Assembly (NCBI RefSeq): GCF_900100005.1
Contig: NZ_FNEB01000006.1
Location: 1-64,000, forward strand
Length of the DNA stretch: 64,000 nucleotides
Origin: Lutimaribacter saemankumensis
Lineage (GTDB): Bacteria; Pseudomonadota; Alphaproteobacteria; Rhodobacterales; Rhodobacteraceae
Direction of reading: 5' to 3'
Positions 62,980 through 64,000 of this stretch are shown here, piece by piece; position 1 is the first letter of the stretch, and each line of letters begins with the position of its first letter. The translations under genes and the position numbers were made by a program. Under the pieces are notes generated by a model. That model saw nothing but the letters and a program-made list of their open reading frames with translations, had not been told where the DNA came from and ran no database searches.

Positions 62980-64000
62980 ATGGAACACGACTACATCATT
63001 GTTGGCGCCGGCAGCGCGGGCTGTGTGCTTGCCAAGCGGTTGTCCGAGGCGGGGCATTCGGTCTTGCTGCTCGAGGCAGGGGGTAAGGACAACTATCATT
63101 GGGTGCATATCCCGATGGGGTATCTTTACTGCATCGGCAATCCGCGCACCGACTGGTGTTTCCGCACCGCCGAAGAACCGGGCCTGAACGGGCGGTCGCT
63201 GCTGTATCCGCGCGGCAAGGTGCTGGGCGGGTGTTCGTCGATCAACGGCATGCTCTATCTGCGTGGCCAGGCGGCCGACTACGACGGCTGGCGGCAAATG
63301 GGCAATGCAGGCTGGGGCTGGGACGACGTGCTGCCCTATTTCAAACGATCCGAGGATTATGTCGACGGACCCAGCGATCTGCATGGCGCGGGTGGCGAAT
63401 GGCGGGTCGAGAACCAGCGCCTGCATTGGGATCTTCTCGATGACTGGAAGGCCGCCGCCGCGGCATGGGGGTTGCCCGAGGTCAACGACTTCAATACCGG
63501 CAACAACGAGGGCGTGGGGTATTTCCGCGTCAATCAGCGTTCGGGCTGGCGGATGAACACGGCCAAGGCGTTTCTGCGCACCGCTGAAACCGACAAGCTG
63601 CGTGTCGTGACCAAGGCCCATACCCGCCGCGTGATCCTGCGCGACGGCCGCGCCGTGGGGGTCGAGTTCGAAAAGGGGGGAACCGTGCAGCGTGCCAATG
63701 CGCGCGCCGAGGTGATCCTGAGCGCGGGCGCCATCGGCAGCCCGCAGATCCTGCAATTGTCGGGCATCGGGCCGGGTGGCCTGCTGCAGCGCCACGGGAT
63801 CGAGGTGCGGCACGATGTGGCCGCAATCGGTGCCAACCTGCAGGATCATCTGCAATTGCGCTGCGCGTGGCGGCTGGCGCATGGCAAGTCGCTGAACACC
63901 CTTGCCAACAGCCTGTGGGGCAAGGCGATGATCGGTCTGGAATACGCGCTGAAACGGTCGGGGCCGATGTCGATGTCACCCAGTCAGTTGGGGGCCTTCA
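62980..64000 (+). CDS. GMC-family oxidoreductase (choline dehydrogenase-like), truncated by window end
   Basis: The visible part is 340 residues. The FAD motif is YIIVGAGSAGCVLAKRLSEAG, then YPRGKVLGGCSSINGMLYLRG and GAIGSPQILQLSGIGP of GMC flavoproteins. The C-terminal His-His/Asn catalytic region lies outside. The family oxidises choline, alcohols or sugars. ATG 62980 follows AAGGGGGACGCG. The frame is open to the edge with no stop. Substrate cannot be assigned. Confidence 0.93.
   Translation, partial: MEHDYIIVGAGSAGCVLAKRLSEAGHSVLLLEAGGKDNYHWVHIPMGYLYCIGNPRTDWCFRTAEEPGLNGRSLLYPRGKVLGGCSSINGMLYLRGQAADYDGWRQMGNAGWGWDDVLPYFKRSEDYVDGPSDLHGAGGEWRVENQRLHWDLLDDWKAAAAAWGLPEVNDFNTGNNEGVGYFRVNQRSGWRMNTAKAFLRTAETDKLRVVTKAHTRRVILRDGRAVGVEFEKGGTVQRANARAEVILSAGAIGSPQILQLSGIGPGGLLQRHGIEVRHDVAAIGANLQDHLQLRCAWRLAHGKSLNTLANSLWGKAMIGLEYALKRSGPMSMSPSQLGAF

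Overview
The window is GC-rich, densely packed bacterial chromosome from an alphaproteobacterium, most likely a marine Rhodobacterales (Roseobacter-group) species. The evidence is the combination of gene families: a malyl-CoA lyase of the ethylmalonyl-CoA pathway, an ALDH16-type double aldehyde dehydrogenase beside deoC, a DgcN/DgcA D-glutamate pair, a DUF3035 (BamF-like) lipoprotein behind lspA, a heparinase II/III-like gene before purH, a Hint-domain protein and several small families typical of that order. I see no rRNA, tRNA, CRISPR array or prophage. About 60 protein genes fill the window. Only two gaps exceed 300 bp (28242-28573 and 53854-54176).

Layout. 1-918: the end of an IS3-family element inserted in, and truncating, an outer-membrane autotransporter gene. 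1022-7660: a LysR regulator divergent from a TRAP transporter and a three-subunit FAD/[2Fe-2S] amine or imino-acid dehydrogenase of the HcnABC/opine oxidase/D-hydroxyproline dehydrogenase type. 7664-12290: alkB, mutY, then a DUF721-DsbA-CoA transferase operon. 12291-19165: glutathione peroxidase, D-2-hydroxyacid dehydrogenase, DmpA-type peptidase, accA, a Spy-like protein, a racemase-like protein, a LysE exporter and a PhyH dioxygenase. 19215-26467: SulP permease with a short sugar-acid kinase homologue, a six-cysteine secreted protein, a fused DUF442-sulfide:quinone reductase, and a cyanide-insensitive-type bd oxidase.

26582-34276: zapE, a lytic transglycosylase, a candidate structured small RNA, folC, accD, two CPBP proteases in tandem and a CorA/ZntB transporter. 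34358-40461: ilvD, a lipoprotein, small conserved genes and fadH. 40557-47757: an envelope and purine run (heparinase, purH, lspA, BamF-like lipoprotein, an M16 peptidase pair). 47897-53853: an operon turning deoxyribose-5-phosphate into glyceraldehyde-3-phosphate, acetaldehyde, acetate and acetyl-CoA (deoC, ALDH16, acyl-CoA synthetase), headed by malyl-CoA lyase. 54177-57110: D-glutamate/D-amino-acid operon (dgcN, dgcA, D-amino acid aminotransferase). 57180-64000: GST, mscL, mscS, an SGNH esterase, alanine dehydrogenase with a divergent Lrp regulator, a Hint-domain protein and a truncated GMC oxidoreductase.

Most of the window is ordinary metabolism. The parts most worth following are the candidate RNA at 28247-28446 (minus strand), the orphan-substrate dehydrogenase fed by a TRAP transporter, the SQR plus bd-oxidase group, and several well-formed operator-like repeats in divergent promoter regions. 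All readings come from inspection of sequence and translation; no database search was run.
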